From contig NC_070562.1 of assembly GCF_026914185.1 (NCBI RefSeq), positions 4,712,001-4,776,000 on the forward strand: a DNA stretch of 64,000 nt, given 5' to 3'. The notes below the pieces were generated by a model. The model did no database searches. It was not told the origin of the DNA and saw nothing but the letters and a program-made list of their open reading frames with translations. This document shows, one piece after another, positions 1 to 11,943 of the stretch. Source of the stretch: Puccinia triticina. Taxonomy: Eukaryota; Basidiomycota; Pucciniomycetes; Pucciniales; Pucciniaceae. Each line of letters starts with the position of its first letter. The stretch's first letter is position 1. Made by a program: the position numbers and the translations under genes.

Positions 1-414
1 AAAACTGCAGTTGAATTCAAGAAGACCCTTCCGCCGCCAACTCCACCCGCTCCTCAACAAGCTGTGCCGGCTACTTCAACAACAAAGAAGAGCTTCTTTG
101 GTACATCGCTATATGAAACCACTGCGTCAGTGGATGGAATTCAAGGAGAGATTTCTCGCTACTTAAAAGAGGATCCCGAACCCGAAGACATCAAGATACT
201 CGACTATTGGGATTCACAACAAAAAAAATTCCCCAAGTTGGCTTTGATGGCACAACGCTTCCTTGCCATTCCAGCCACAAGTGCATCGTCTGAGCGTGTT
301 TTTTCAAAGGGCCGGCGCATTGTCTCTTGGCAACAATCTGCCCTCGCACCAAGTAGTATTGAGCAGCTCCTGTGCCTCAAGGATTGGTATCAGGCTTATG
401 ACGGGCCCTTTTAG
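1..414 (+). pseudogene. hAT transposase C-terminal fragment, cut by window start
   Basis: The frame is open from base 1 to a TAG at 412-414, so the coding part extends left of the window. The last 80 residues carry the hAT-family dimerisation region: a PKLALMAQRFLAIPATSASS stretch, the SERVF motif, then an LLCLKDW ending. This region mediates oligomerisation of Ac/hobo-type transposases. The upstream part is proline-rich and low in complexity. Only the C-terminus is visible, so the state of the catalytic core is unknown. It is one of several diverged hAT C-termini in the window (compare 28659, 38101, 43147, 50567 and 51761). Confidence 0.8.
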
Positions 415-2446
415 CTATTTCTGTTCTTTTCTCAATCTTTCTCAATCACATCACCCGGAGTTACATTGTACATAGTCCTTGGTATCCATTGATGCTGATA
501 CACAAATCCAAGCAGCTCAAGAAAACTCAAAAAACCCATCCAAATGCCATTTCTGCGTGCTCCCCCCCCCCCCCCCCCCCCCTCAAAAAACTGACCATGC
601 CCCGGGGTTCAGGGCATTCCAGAATGCCGTCCCGCGCCCCGAACCCCGGGGTTCAATTCCCGGGGCATGGGTTCGGGTCACAGCCTTATGCAACAGAAAG
701 AGGCCAGAGCCAATATCCCAGGTCTGAGAATGAGAGCCCATGTTGGGCATGCACTTGATACAATACTTGCTCCAGAGATTGCTGGATACTTGTGTTGCTG
801 TCAGCCTACGTGATGCCAAGGACAAACCCTTCTAGCTACACGTGGTGCAAGAATAAGATAAAAGAGTATAAAACTCTAAGACAAAAGTATAAGGGATAAT
901 TCCAATGGATATATTGGTAATTATGGTGTAAAATATATGAAAAAATGGCGTAATTATATTAATAAAATTAATATAATTAAATAAAGAGGGGCCTGATAAA
1001 ACCAGGGGTGTTTAATCCCTCAAAAGCAAACACTGGGGCCTGTAAACAGGTGTGTTTTAAATCCCAGCAAGGAATGGCGAAGAATCTCAAGAGAAAGGGG
1101 TTTGAACTTACTAGTAAAAAGCCCTTAAAGTCTTGAGGTTCTTCTGGGTAGAAACTGGGCAGTTGAAAGCGCTTGAAGAGGTTGATTCTGAAGGCTTGGT
1201 GGACACTGGGCAGTTTCTGGCGACAAAATGAGGCTAAAAACAACTACTAAGGGACTTACCAGGCTAGAAACAGGCTATTGAGCACGTGTTGAAGGCGGGT
1301 AAATTCAAGTAGGTATGTAAAAGCGTGAGGAAAGGCCTTCTGGGGCGGCCAGAGGGCCCTTTAAATACCCGTGGCAGCTCTCTAGGGCGCCTGGGGGAGC
1401 TACAGGGCCACTGGCCAACTTGTGGGCGCTTTTTGGCCAGGCTGTTGACGCTACAAGGGCTAATTCTTCTTTGGGAAGATGTACTAGCCTATTTGGGGCG
1501 CCTTCAGGCGGATTTCCAGCCTGGCTGATGGCGCCATAGAAGCTAGTCTTCTTTTGGGAATATGTACTGGCCATTTGTGGGCGCCTACAGTTCAGGATTC
1601 CCTCATCCAGGCAGATGAGCTGTTACGTGTCTCATATTTATTCAAATGGGCCACAGTGCTTCTCAATTGGTCTGTACTGTGTATGCATTAGGTATTGAGC
1701 TGTTTTAATGCGTCAGGAGTATTCTGTTTGCATCTATGTGACATCATTACATATGTACAGCTTATGTAATGTGTGTAGTGTTTCACGTGGAGGGGCAGAA
1801 TTGATGTCATTACTTCCCTGGTGGGTGTGCTGTAATGTACAGGTAGCCCCTCTTAGGGTTTCATTCATTTTTAGGGCTCTGCGCCGTCTTTAGACGTAGC
1901 GCGCAGCCTGCGGGTTTAGAGTTAACTCAACCTGAGTTGGGCTATCTTCTAAACTAAACATAACACTTCAGTTCCGTGGTTATTGAAGTGTTATAAGCAT
2001 ATGTACATATGTATATAAGCATACAGGTGCATTCACACAGGACGTGGTGCACCTGTTAAACTTTGAAGTCAATTTACACAAGGAAGGAATAACAATCAAG
2101 GGTGCCTTGAAGTGAGGTACCCTAGGTTAAATTAGGCTTAGATTAAGAATATGGAATAATATTCTGGGTTTTATATGTGTAAGTATAAGTAATGGTAGTA
2201 ATAATGTCTCTTTCTTATGTAATGATATTTCATGTTTGCTTTTGATATTATGTCCTGGTGGCTCTGACATATTATCCAGCTGACAGTTGCTAAGCTGCTC
2301 ACTGTGGTGGGCCATGTTGGGTACACCAGTGGTCTGGCGGGAGCGTTTCACTCCACCCTGCCTTTTTCCCAGGTCTGATCTGGGCTGACTCAAGTCCAAC
2401 GCAAACTCAGCTGTGGCCCAACCCATCCCATTTTTTTACAATTGGG
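415..2446. other. Intergenic stretch without a supported gene
   Basis: About 2 kb holding the C homopolymer at 562-582, an AT-rich part around 840-985 and a GC-richer part around 1330-1580 with repeated GGGCGCC and GGCCAG words. Open frames are under 100 residues and overlap on both strands. I see no gene, RNA or complete element in it. Confidence 0.5.
562..582. repeat. Homopolymer of 21 C
   Basis: An uninterrupted run of C sits in non-coding DNA. Its true length is uncertain because such runs are hard to sequence. The flanks (415-2446) hold no supported gene; short open frames there have no recognisable domain. A similar 25-C run lies at 23118-23142. Confidence 0.9.
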
Positions 2447-3107
2447 TAGGGATGGCAATTGGGCGGGTTCGGGCCGCCCGCGGGCGGACCCAAGCCAGGC
2501 CGCAAGATTAGTGGGCGGGTCGGGCCGGGTCATTTTTCCTGAAATCGCTGCCCGACCCAAGCCTGTTTATTAGTCGGGTCGCCCGTGGGCCGCCGACGGG
2601 CCCCAGCCAGAAATGATATAATGAAATAAATCTTGTATTTTGGTTGGGGGAAGGGTTGATGCAGTGGTTTCTACACCATTCACCAACGATCTTGGTGAAA
2701 TGATCCCAAACCCCGCTGGTAAGTTTGCGCCGCTTGGTTGGATTATCATCTTGGGATTTGCTAGGCACTGGAGTCCAAGGCTTGGGTGTTTCTTCATTTC
2801 TTTCCAGGTTGGTACTAGGAGGAACCTCAATGTCGTCCTTGTTCTGAGAGGTAGCCGCGCCATAGTTGGAGTCTCCGTGGTTGTTGGCAGTCGCACGAAG
2901 TCAGATATCCGGCCAATCGGACTGAATTGCTAGTATATACGATATCTGCTCCGGGGGATCCCAGGGGGCGCCTGTTGGGCTACCCAGACCTGCTTAATTT
3001 CTGCTGCGGGTCTGGCAGGCCGGGTCAACTTTTGAATATTCCCCAAAATGCCGTCCCATGCCCCGCCCAAACCCGGCTGTGTTTGGGCCGCCCAATTGCC
3101 ATTCCTA
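2447..3107. mobile_element. hAT-like MITE, 661 bp
   Basis: The left end TAGGGATGGCAATTGGGCGG is mirrored by the right end, whose reverse complement starts TAGGAATGGCAATTGGGCGG, giving terminal inverted repeats of about 20 bp with one mismatch. The flanking 8-mers CAATTGGG (2439-2446) and CAAATGGG (3108-3115) differ at one base and fit an aged 8-bp hAT target duplication. The interior near both ends is very rich in GGGCCG and CGGGCC words. There is no transposase frame, so it is a non-autonomous element. The class call rests on the 8-bp duplication. Confidence 0.7.
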
Positions 3108-3235
3108 CAAATGGGGCATTCCAAAGAATCCCATGGTCCTAGGCTCTAGCCCATTCCATGTGCCCTGAACACTTTATTGGGTCAAAGGTAAATCTTTGTG
3201 GGCCGTTTGGGCCGGCCCAGTTAGCAACCCTAATT

Positions 3236-3445
3236 TCTGGTCATCAAGAGGATTCATCCCTCTAAATGAAGGGTACAGACCAGGTATTGAGAGGATCCCC
3301 TCAATGACCGGCGTGAGTACCCTACCCTTTCAATGACGGGACTGAACAGTCACCAAGAGGGTTGAGTCCTCTCAATGACTGCTCTGGACCAGTTTTTGAG
3401 AGGTATGTATCCTCTTGATTGAAAAACACCAGCCGGTCATCAAAA
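3236..3445. repeat. Imperfect array of TCAATGACCGG / ATCAAGAGG units
   Basis: Short alternating words such as GGTCATCAAGAGG, CCTCTCAATGAC and TCAATGACCGG recur about every 30-50 bases in both orientations, so the segment is a set of weak hairpins. The same vocabulary is seen at 23228-23475, 53388-53892 and 63647-64000. No coding frame is involved. Confidence 0.6.
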
Positions 3446-4017
3446 GCCTGACCCTTTCATTAATCATTGCCAATATTGTATGTATTGAAAGGTTATAACT
3501 TATAAGAAATTCACCTCTAAGTTATCCAAAATATTTCACTTTTGGATGGGTTTGAAGTCCTTTGAGGGGTAAATAACATTATGATGATCCAGCTAAGCAA
3601 TACTAATTTCAAAGGTGGTTTGAAAGACCTGCCCCTCTATCATACTACACAGAATCCTAACAAATAGTTTATTTATTGTGGTGGTGTGAATTTAGGATGG
3701 ATAAAACTTGTGTGTGGTAGCCTCTTTTAGAACTAGATCATTTTTATCAATTAAAAGATGTTTATAAAAACTCTATAAAGTAAGATGAGTGAAGAATATA
3801 ATCAAGTGAAACCTGTTTTTTTTGGGTTTTATGGTTTTCACTGCCAGCATATTTGGCTGGGTTCAAGTCATCCCAGTTTAACTGGGATGCACTCAACCAA
3901 TTCAAAATGGTTTGATCTCAACAATGAAATATAAGCCCAAGGGGTTTACCTGATAACCTCAACCTAGCCAATTTTGCTGGTAGTATTTTAGCTAAGAGGA
4001 GTGATGTAGAGATAGTC
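3446..4017. other. AT-rich intergenic stretch, nothing recognised
   Basis: I see no open frame above 60 residues, no clear inverted repeat and no RNA gene here. The base composition is AT-rich compared with the GGTACC-rich block that follows. Confidence 0.5.
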
Positions 4018-4600
4018 ATTTGGTACCCACGGCAGGTACCTAGAGTAGTACTGCTTGGTGGGTACCCTTGCACCCGCCTTGCACCCGTGTAGTGGTGCTG
4101 GGTGGGGTACTAGGTACTGGGTTTTGGCCAGAAAGCGGTGCAGTACCTGGGTACCGCCTACAAGTACCTCTCACCCCCTGGGGGGAGCCAGGGCCTTTAC
4201 CTGGTAGATCCAGCTCAGCAAAGGTCTCCCAGCAAGCTGGGCAGATTCAGCTTGCTGGGAGGATTCCTCTTGGCAATGGTACTCCTGAGTCCTCTCCAGC
4301 TCACCGGGTGGACATCCCTTGCCAAGCTGTATCATATATATCCAGCTTGCCAGGGGAATGATCCCTTCCCAAGATGAATACATAAGTATCCATTGTTCTG
4401 GGAGAAGTTATTATGGTGAGCTGGATACATTATATGTATCCAGCTTGCCGAGATCAGTTACAGCTAAAGATGGCAAACAGGTGCCTCCTCACAACTGTTT
4501 GGGACCACCTGGTATGTCTGGGTACGGGTGTGGGTCCCTTATTTTCCGGCGCCGGCAGGTATGATGTACATACCCGGTACCCGCCCCCCCTCCCCCCTTC
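4018..4600. repeat. GGTACC-rich dispersed repeat with internal inverted repeats
   Basis: The block is dense in GGTACC and GGGTAC words and contains inverted copies of a CAGCTTGC(T/C)(G/A)GG word (for example at 4212-4262 and 4336-4352). A sub-segment at 4120-4172 (AAAGCGGTGC then GTACC words) resembles 20090-20140, so this is a dispersed family. It shares GGTACC-rich vocabulary with the arms at 24130-24415 and 25128-25425. Element ends were not resolved. Confidence 0.5.
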
Positions 4601-4870
4601 CATCTACCCCCGCAGGGGCAGGGCATAGCACGGTGGTATTTGACACGTTTTTGGGTCCCCGTGAATACTGATTCGTCAAACATTCAAGTATTCAGAGATA
4701 TTTGACGGAAAAACTTCCAAAATACATTAAAAACACCAAAAAATTACATTTTTTGTGTTTTTGACTTATTTTGGCCCATTTCTGGGCCATATAATTTTGA
4801 GGGGGTCATCCTTCAAACATATAATGGTGCCAAAGGCGCTTATAATATTGCCAGAGGCATATCTCATAAT

Positions 4871-5505
4871 GGTGGACGCACTATTCAGAGTGCCGGACGC
4901 ACTTTTGATAGTGCCGGACGCACTTTTCATAGTGGCGGACGCACTTTTGATAGTGGTGGACTCACTATTCAGAGTTCTGGACACACTTTTGATAGTGCCG
5001 GACGCACTTTTTATAGTGCCAGATGCACTTTTGATAGTGCCGGATGCACTTTTGATAGTGCTGGATGCACTCTTCATAGTGGCAGACGCACTTTTCATAG
5101 TGGCGGACACACTGTTGATAGTGGTGGACTCACTGCCGGATGCACTTTTGATAGTGCTGGACGCACTCTTCATAGTGGCCGACGCACTTTTCACAGTGAC
5201 GGATTCAATTTTGATAGTGGCGGACTCACTATTCAGAGTGCTGGACACACTTTGGATAGTGGCGGACTCACTTTTCATAGTGGCAGACACACTTTTCAAA
5301 GTGGTGGACGCACTTTTCAAAGTGGCGGACGCACTTTTCAACGTGGCGGACGCACTTTGCATAGTGGCAGACGCACCTATTGTAGTGGCGGACGCACTTT
5401 TCAAAGTGGCGGATGCACTTTTCAACGTGGCGGACGGACTTTGCATAGTGGCAGAAGCACCGATTGTAGTGGCGGACGCACTTTTCAAAGTGCCAGAGGC
5501 AGGTT
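4871..5505. repeat. 21-bp minisatellite, about 30 units
   Basis: The unit is close to AGTGGCGGACGCACTTTTCAT with scattered substitutions, repeated head to tail. Because 21 is a multiple of three and few units contain stops, long frames stay open on both strands: 260 residues plus (4755-5537), 260 residues minus (4766-5548), and part of a third at 5252-6040. In protein terms the plus frame gives a DALFIVA-type heptad and the minus frame an SATLKSA-type heptad. No start context, splice signal or flanking domain supports translation, so I call it a satellite, not a gene. Confidence 0.9.
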
Positions 5506-6297
5506 TTTTTTGTGTTGCATCAAAGGGGCTGGTATAGGGCCTGTGCAAACTGATCTGGAGCCTTTGGGCCCCAGAGAAGCTTGCATTGGCCCTCTACGCG
5601 CCCCTTTGAGCCATTATCCAAATTTTTTTGAATATTCAAGCTTAAATTTGCCCAGGCATTATTCAACTCAAATCAAATTCAAATACAAATACTCGAATCG
5701 ATTTGATTCGATGTGCTATGCCCTGCGCAGGGGGTTGTGGTGGGGGGGCTTGGGTGCCCGGGTTTACTTCATATGGTGGGGCTTTGCCGAGGGGCAATTT
5801 GGCACGTGTAGCCTCACCGGCTGGCGGCGCGGAGTGTTCAGCATTGCCAGTTGGTGGTGCGGCACATTGAGCATTGCTGGTTGGCGTTCCAGCATTTGCA
5901 GCTTCGCCGGCTGGCGGTCCAGGGTGTGCAGTGCAGATTGTCCACCCACCAAGCTAAACCTTTCTTGGGTCACATTTTTTCATTTATTATCATTATTTTC
6001 ATGTTTGATTCTTGCCTTCTTTCCATTCAACTTTCTCTGAACAAAAGAATCAAGTGTGCAAGAAAAACTTGCTTTTTTCCAAAAAAAATTGAAAAATCAT
6101 AACTTGGTTTTTTCATTTTTATTTTTTCATATTCATCTTTGGAAGCCTATTTTGAACAAGCTCACCAAAAGGAATGACTTGAAGTTGGTGGGGGGAGATT
6201 CTAGAGCCCAAAATAGTGTGTCGGATACAATTGTTTACCCACTGTACAGGCAAACCATGCCACCTACCTGGTCCTTGGGGTAATAGCACAAGCTTAT
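5506..6297. other. Non-coding stretch with a short degenerate GCATTG repeat
   Basis: Positions 5810-5940 hold three to four imperfect copies of a unit containing CATTG(C/A)(C/G) and TGGCG(G/T), GC-rich and without a credible coding signal. The rest is AT-rich. I see no gene. Confidence 0.45.
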
Positions 6298-6299
6298 TT

Positions 6300-7889
6300 A
6301 GGAACGCCAGGTAGCTCTTGTTCTGTTTGAGATATTGTTCTCTGCGGCTGCAGACACGTGTAGCTCCAGATTTTGTTGTTTGTTCCCTTCAAATATTTGA
6401 CAATTGATCAGCATCCTTATGTGGCTTTGTGAGGATAGTCCTCTCTCAGGGGACTTTGCTGAGGCCGGAAAGGCTTTGGGTGCTTTGATCCCCAAGCCCA
6501 AGAAATAGATAGATTTTAATCCCTACTAAGTATTGGTACTGGCCACATCTGACCAGTATAGTATTGAGAATTTTTATTGTTTCTTCCTTCATTTGGGTAT
6601 AGTATTTTCCAAAAACAAAAGCCTCATGTAATTGTATATAGTATTAAAATCCACTACAGAAAATGGAAATAACAGTATCAGTATTGGACCAAAAAAATAT
6701 GACAAAAATACTATACCAATATCTGTATAGTAAAGGCCCATTGTTTGTACGGGTCCCTAGGTCCCAATTGCCATCTTTAATTAAAGAGCTATCAGATGAT
6801 GGTGTTGGAGTGGTTGAACCATCAATGTCAGTCATTGATAGTGGTTCTCCATTGTTGGTGTCTTCAAGGCATTCAAGGACAGAGATTCCGGCCTTTGCAG
6901 CAAGATTTATGATATGGGCAATACACCCAAGAAGGTGCTGAGGCCATTAAGTTGAAGGTGGAGTTCCCAAGTCATTTTGTTGTTTTTTGTCACATTATTG
7001 TCCATTATGGTAAGGCAGCCAAAATTTTCAAGTAAATTGTAGAACATGTTGGCAAAATTCTTGATGGTGTGACTCCCTGAAAAGAACAGTGTTAATTTAA
7101 TCAGTTTCCCATACACCTGAAAGCACATTGAAAAAATAAAATCAACAAGACAAATCTTTATCTTGAGAAATGGCAAGCATCAAGTCCTTCATCTTGAAAT
7201 CCTTGGTCATGAAGTGTGCTGTCACTGACATGAAATATTTAAAGTTTGGTGCAGTCCAGGCATCTTGAGAATTTTTGCAAGATATTTGAGCTTCATTGGC
7301 TCTTGATGTTCAAAGCATACCCTGGAGAGGTGTCTAGTAATACCTGAGCGGCAAGTATTATTGATGTTATGATAAGCCAAAAAGGATACAGAAACAACTT
7401 TCTCTCAAAAACAGAAAAGGGTAGATCACACTGCACAATAAATTTCAGAAGAGCATTGTTTAATGATTCACTGTTGAGCTCAACCTTGAAAACAAATCAA
7501 CACTTCATTAGCTTAGAAATCTGCAGTATGAATATGAGGATAGAAAAAGTACTTACTTTTGGCCTCAAATTGCCTTCCTTGGCCTATTTCTTCATATCTA
7601 CCTGGGTTTCCACCTCTTCACGAATCTTTGGATCAACAAGCTGATGGATTGTAAGTAAGTGGCCATGGAAGTTTTTAGTACTACCACTTTTGTCCTTCTT
7701 CAATGTAGCCCCACAAGCTTTACCACCTTTTGTAACAACCTCACAAACAGTCTTTTTACTGTTTATGGATACTTCAAAGTGATTCCACACCCAACTCCGC
7801 ATAAGCCCAGAATGTTTGGAAGAATCCACACAGTTGTTATCCTCATTTTTTGTTTTAATTTGGGTTGGTGGTGTGGATGATATGAACAA
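6300..7889 (-). pseudogene. Decayed hAT element(s): BED finger, core and C-terminal remnants
   Basis: Read on the minus strand, 7584-7889 encodes a BED-type zinc finger (SWVWNHFE, the pair of C around KACGATL, then HGHLLTIH), the DNA-binding module of hAT transposases. Around 6907-7176 comes a core remnant (KNFANMFYNLLENFG, then TKNNKMTWELHLQ), shifted in frame towards an INLAAKAG-like motif near 6900. At about 6750 this is interrupted by a different hAT-derived piece, 6300-6750. That piece is a reverse copy of the left part of the element at 51502-52219: it shares the terminal word GGCCCATTG and a degraded dimerisation region. Many stops and shifts make both non-functional. Confidence 0.75.
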
Positions 7890-8837
7890 GGAGGATTGAA
7901 GGAACCTTGTTTCTTTGATGTTTAGGCTGAGGTTTACCAGATTCAGGGGATGGTTGCTTCATTTTTGGGCTGATGTTGAGGGTGGCGTTCAGCGCAGCGC
8001 CACAGTCTTGCCAAATTTTAAGACCACACCGCACACCCCCTTGGATGCTCATTTATCACAATACTTATTAGTATTGGCAAAGATTGGATCAGATTCCACT
8101 GCACAGATAGTGGATTGGGAGCCCAATCTCTCCAACAATAGTAATCTGGATTGGATCATACTGCTGGTGCAATCCAATCTCAAGTATTGGCCTGGATTTT
8201 GATCCAATATTGGCTGATACCAATCCTGGGATCAGATTGGTTTCAGTGTTGCTATTGGTGTGTTGAAATGGGGATTGTTCCAAAGGTATACAAGGAGGAG
8301 AGCTGTAGGAGATTGGAGGGAATATCTTGGCACCAATTGCTTAAAGAGCCAAGCAATCCAGGACAGATTGTGCCTGTGCTTTGATTATGGGGGGCTGGGG
8401 GGAAGGAATACTGCCAAAAGAAATTTGTCCAGTGTCTTCCGGTTTTCTCAATGTTAAACCACTAATGCTGGTCCTGGCCTACTCCATGGAAGTTCCCTTG
8501 ACCTAATTGCAAAGGATTGGTTTCATTCACATTATTTTCTGGGAAAAGCTGTTGACAAAAATTATACCAGGAGCACTCAGCCTATTTGCACAATTGCAAC
8601 CAATGATGCTGGCAGTGTCAAAGACTTGTCATCAATATGTATCAAGTGCCCTGTCAAGCCAGACTTGAACCCTATTGCAAACGTAAAATGCAGCTCTTCT
8701 CAGCTTAATCAAGTGGCACGATTCACTTCCATTTTGGAAATTATTTTGCAGAAGTTCAAGAAGCCCTTTGCCATTGACAATATACAGAGAGATGAACAAA
8801 ACATACCATATTGTTTATTTTTTTGCATTATTATTCA
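7890..8837. other. Intergenic stretch rich in ATTGGATC words
   Basis: At 8060-8260 the words ATTGGATC, GATCCAAT and CCAATC recur in both orientations, but no clean unit or ends could be set. The remainder up to 8837 holds no supported gene. Confidence 0.4.
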
Positions 8838-9035
8838 AGGTGTTCAAAGTTGAAATCATAAAATTTTCAATGCATAAAATCATAAAATCATAAAACTTTC
8901 AAGTGATGATTTCATATGTATCATTCTAGAAATGTTGCTCTAATTTGAGTGCTTGGGTGCAACATATTTTTTTCAGCTTAGAATTTTATGATTTTATGGT
9001 GTTATGATTTTATGCAAGTCAAATTTGAACACCCT
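8838..9035. mobile_element. AT-rich MITE-like inverted repeat, about 198 bp
   Basis: The left end AGGTGTTCAAAGTTG is followed by repeats of CATAAAATCATAAAA. The right end, as reverse complement, reads AGGGTGTTCAAATTTG followed by the same repeats. Arms of about 55 bp with mismatches surround a short centre. No clear target duplication was found, so the superfamily is not assigned. Confidence 0.6.
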
Positions 9036-9461
9036 AAATTAGTTCAAAAAAGTGGATAAACCCACGGTCATGATGGATCTGGTGGATATCCATCCACTAC
9101 TGCAATGTTATCGAGCCCTACACCTTATCATTTTCCTCCTTCAGGTTTGCGCAACATCCCATCAGTAAACCCGAAAACACGTCTCCGAGAAGCTGAACGG
9201 GTTATCGCTTACCTCCTTTTCCAGTGATTGGAAGATGACACTCGGTTTAGCTACATCTCGGGCATCAAGATCATTCCTTCCCACTGGACAGGGTGTCCCA
9301 CACACAACTATCTCCTCGTCATCAAGTGCTGCACTAATGGCCATGATCTGAATTCAAAGGGCATCAACATGCGTTCACTGAGAATTGGACATGACGGTTG
9401 GAAATGTAGCTTACAGGCCCAAATAAGTGAAGCTCGGCGCTTACAGACCTGTTTTCGAACC

Positions 9462-10872
9462 TCATCCATGCATTTCAGCAAAAAAATCACTTCTAGCCGA
9501 CTCAAGGGAAACAGCATTGCTTACAAGATACTGTAACTCGCTCCACTCATCCCATCAGCTTGATACTGACATACTGAGATAGTGTCAAAGATAGTAGGGA
9601 AAATGGCTGTTTGGCATAAGATGCATAATGTACCCCAAGCGCACCGAAATCTGTTCGATCAATGATTGTCAGAATGATTAGTAGATCGATGGACGAGTAT
9701 AGAAGTCGAAACAAACGGGTCATCCTTCAGCGCAAGTACTTTTGAAATCGCATCTGAGTGATAAAGATCGTATGCCTTGATAAAAGTCAATAAAACACCG
9801 CAAACCAGCTTATTATTGAAATAGGTTCCAAAAGTCTTGTCATTCATCTGAAACTGCCAGATAAGAGTTATACAGCATGACTAGAGACAATATACCTGAA
9901 TAGCATACCCTCTATGAATTTGAATCAGAATCAGTCTAGATCTTGATTCGAAGACGATGAATGATTGGAGCGTGTAAAAGCACTGCTTACGATCTCTCAA
10001 ACAGCCAAGTACCGCCAAATTCCCGAAAGGTTAATATCTTGAAGAGTCGGAGAAGTCTGAGAGCGAATAACCCGCCAAGACATGCATTTATCAACACAAG
10101 AATGATCTGAACGATTGGTATTTTGCATATCTTCATCTTCCCCGTCTTGGAATTCCACACAGAATGGGTATAAAATAAGAATCCTATGCGAAAGGATTTG
10201 ATCTTGATCAACCTTCAAGAATTTCATCAATGACGTGAGCAAATATCACACCTGCCAACGTTGCCTGGGCATCCAAATTCAAGCGTAATCAATTCAGAAA
10301 ATAGTCATATCTTTCTTAGCCAGGGGGCCAAAGCCCCGTGGCAAAGATGTCAGATCTTTACAACGCTTACGATTCTGCTACAAAAAAAATGATACCTGAG
10401 ACGAATCATGCAAACACTCAGTTTCGTTGTGATAGTCTTGTGATTTGATCTTAGAGCTTACCGAAGAACCCTAGTGACATACTTAAGAGCCTCGTAATCC
10501 CCGTACCCGCGAACACAATAATGATATAGCACTGAGGCAAAAAGGCTTTATTTTTTCCATTAAGCCGACCGCATGGCACGTGAAATCCAGGTTTGCACAT
10601 ACAAAAGTGAGGTACATATTAACTTCCGTCTGAAGGATCAATTGTTTAGTTGATGACTCGAAGAGAGATCCGTACCCCGCCAGAGTAGCCGACATTGCTA
10701 AGCCGAAGTATGCAAAACAACGAATGGACCATGGTGTACTTTTGTTGAATCGTTGGGTCAATCGTAGGGCCTCGCATGCTACCAGGCCGGCCAACCAAGA
10801 TAGACATGGTCCGCCCGGTTGCAGGCCGCCTAGAACAGTGTGAACGGCTTCGTGATCCGATATTTCCGCCAT
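9462..10872 (-). CDS. Multi-pass membrane protein, basidiomycete DUF6533/6534-like layout (predicted 8 exons)
   Basis: Spliced by hand from ATG at 10872: exons 10603-10872, 10462-10531, 10213-10251, 9991-10183, 9896-9911 (a 16-nt microexon), 9717-9853, 9575-9650 and 9462-9530, giving about 289 residues. Most junctions have good donors (GTATGT, GTAAGC) and keep frame. The intron between exons 3 and 4 would be only 29 bp, so exon 3 may be wrong. Hydrophobic segments occur through the protein, for example CYIIIVFAGTGI and VQIILVLINACLGGLFAL followed by a basic LRLLRLFK, then CAWGTLCILCQTAIF and a final YLVSNAVSLESAR. Serial helices, the R-x-x-R-L-F turn and the NS-LESAR-like end resemble the large basidiomycete family of unknown function DUF6533/6534. 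That assignment is from memory of the family pattern. No enzymatic motif is seen; it is probably a plasma or internal membrane protein. Confidence 0.55.
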
Positions 10873-11943
10873 CAGACTCGCTTTAATATCGCAGTTGGGC
10901 CTGGTTCGAAGTCTGTTTCACCGTTTGGTATCTGGTCCGACTTTGATTTGTTCGACAATCGCTCAGCAGGATCACAGCGCCCACTGCAATTTTAATGTTT
11001 TTAGTTGCTGTTGAAAAGGTCCAGGCTCAAATAAATGAAGATTTATATCGAAGTTTAAGAGCTGCCGATGTGCTCATCGGGACTGACACCTGCAAGCTGC
11101 ATCACACGATAAACTTTGACAAGCAACTAGCCTGTGGGAAACCCAAAGCGGCCCCCCAGTCAGCCTCCAAAGAAGAACGATCGCGTTCTCCGGTGAGTTC
11201 AAAACCACCGCCGGGTGAGCCGTGGGCGCGAGTGCTAACTCCAGCGACATACGAGCTTCACAGCATAAGTCTCTCTGAGGAGGGGCGTCTCCTCAAAACC
11301 AAGTCCCTCCGAGGGGGTGGCCCGAAGGAGGGACTTGGTCAAGTTCGTATCAAAGGCGGTTACATACCGGGTTACACGACCTCAGAGTGTCGTGCCTGTC
11401 GATGTACATCTGATAAAATACGCCGTCCGGCGATCTCTATGATCAAGAGGTTCCGGCCTCCGAGACTGCATGGTCGCATGGTCTGGCGGCGGTGTGTGCG
11501 CCGGAGGAAGCGCTCTGCTGGCCAGACCCACCGCAGTCCGATGCGCATCTCACTTGATCGTGAGCTGCGGTCGATATGCATCTGACTATATGCATGTTCA
11601 TAGCTCCAGGGCCGTTGTCACACCTGGCGAGACCACTGTCACATCCTTGCAAGACCAGTGTCACAGCCAGGCATCTCCAACGAGCCAAAGCAGTGGGTCT
11701 GATGCTTGTACACTGTTTTGAGGGTGCTGTATGCTACTATCCCCTGCGCCGTTGGGTTTTGCACTGGGGTTTTTACCCTGTTTTGGCCATTTTGGCGATT
11801 TTTTTTCCTGGCTGTTGTTCTGAATTTTTTCGCCTGTTGACTGCTGCCCAGCTGCCTCTCCCTCCACTTCTCTCTTCTTGACCGGCAGTCTTCGCTCCTT
11901 GGATCCCATCTTATCACGCTCAGCCTCCTCACCCATTAACAAT
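10873..11943. other. Region between the membrane gene and SSB1, with SSB1 promoter and leader
   Basis: The first part is the start-proximal flank of the minus-strand membrane gene. It contains a palindromic element at 11301-11337. From about 11740 the plus strand turns pyrimidine-rich (CT-rich runs at 11850-11880 and 11905-11935), as expected for the promoter and 5-prime leader of a strongly expressed fungal gene. No separate gene is supported. Confidence 0.5.
11301..11337. repeat. Short palindromic element, copy a
   Basis: AAGTCCCTCCGAGG faces CCGAAGGAGGGACTTG across a few bases, forming a GC-rich hairpin. It is followed by CAAGTTCG, as in other copies of the family. Confidence 0.8.

Noticed and set aside
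4755..5548. Two overlapping 260-codon frames, one on each strand
   Set aside because: They exist because the 21-bp minisatellite is a multiple of three; there is no start context, domain or splice support.
10995..11585. 196-codon plus frame
   Set aside because: It reads through a palindromic element and low-complexity GC-rich DNA, has no domain and lies in the SSB1 upstream region.
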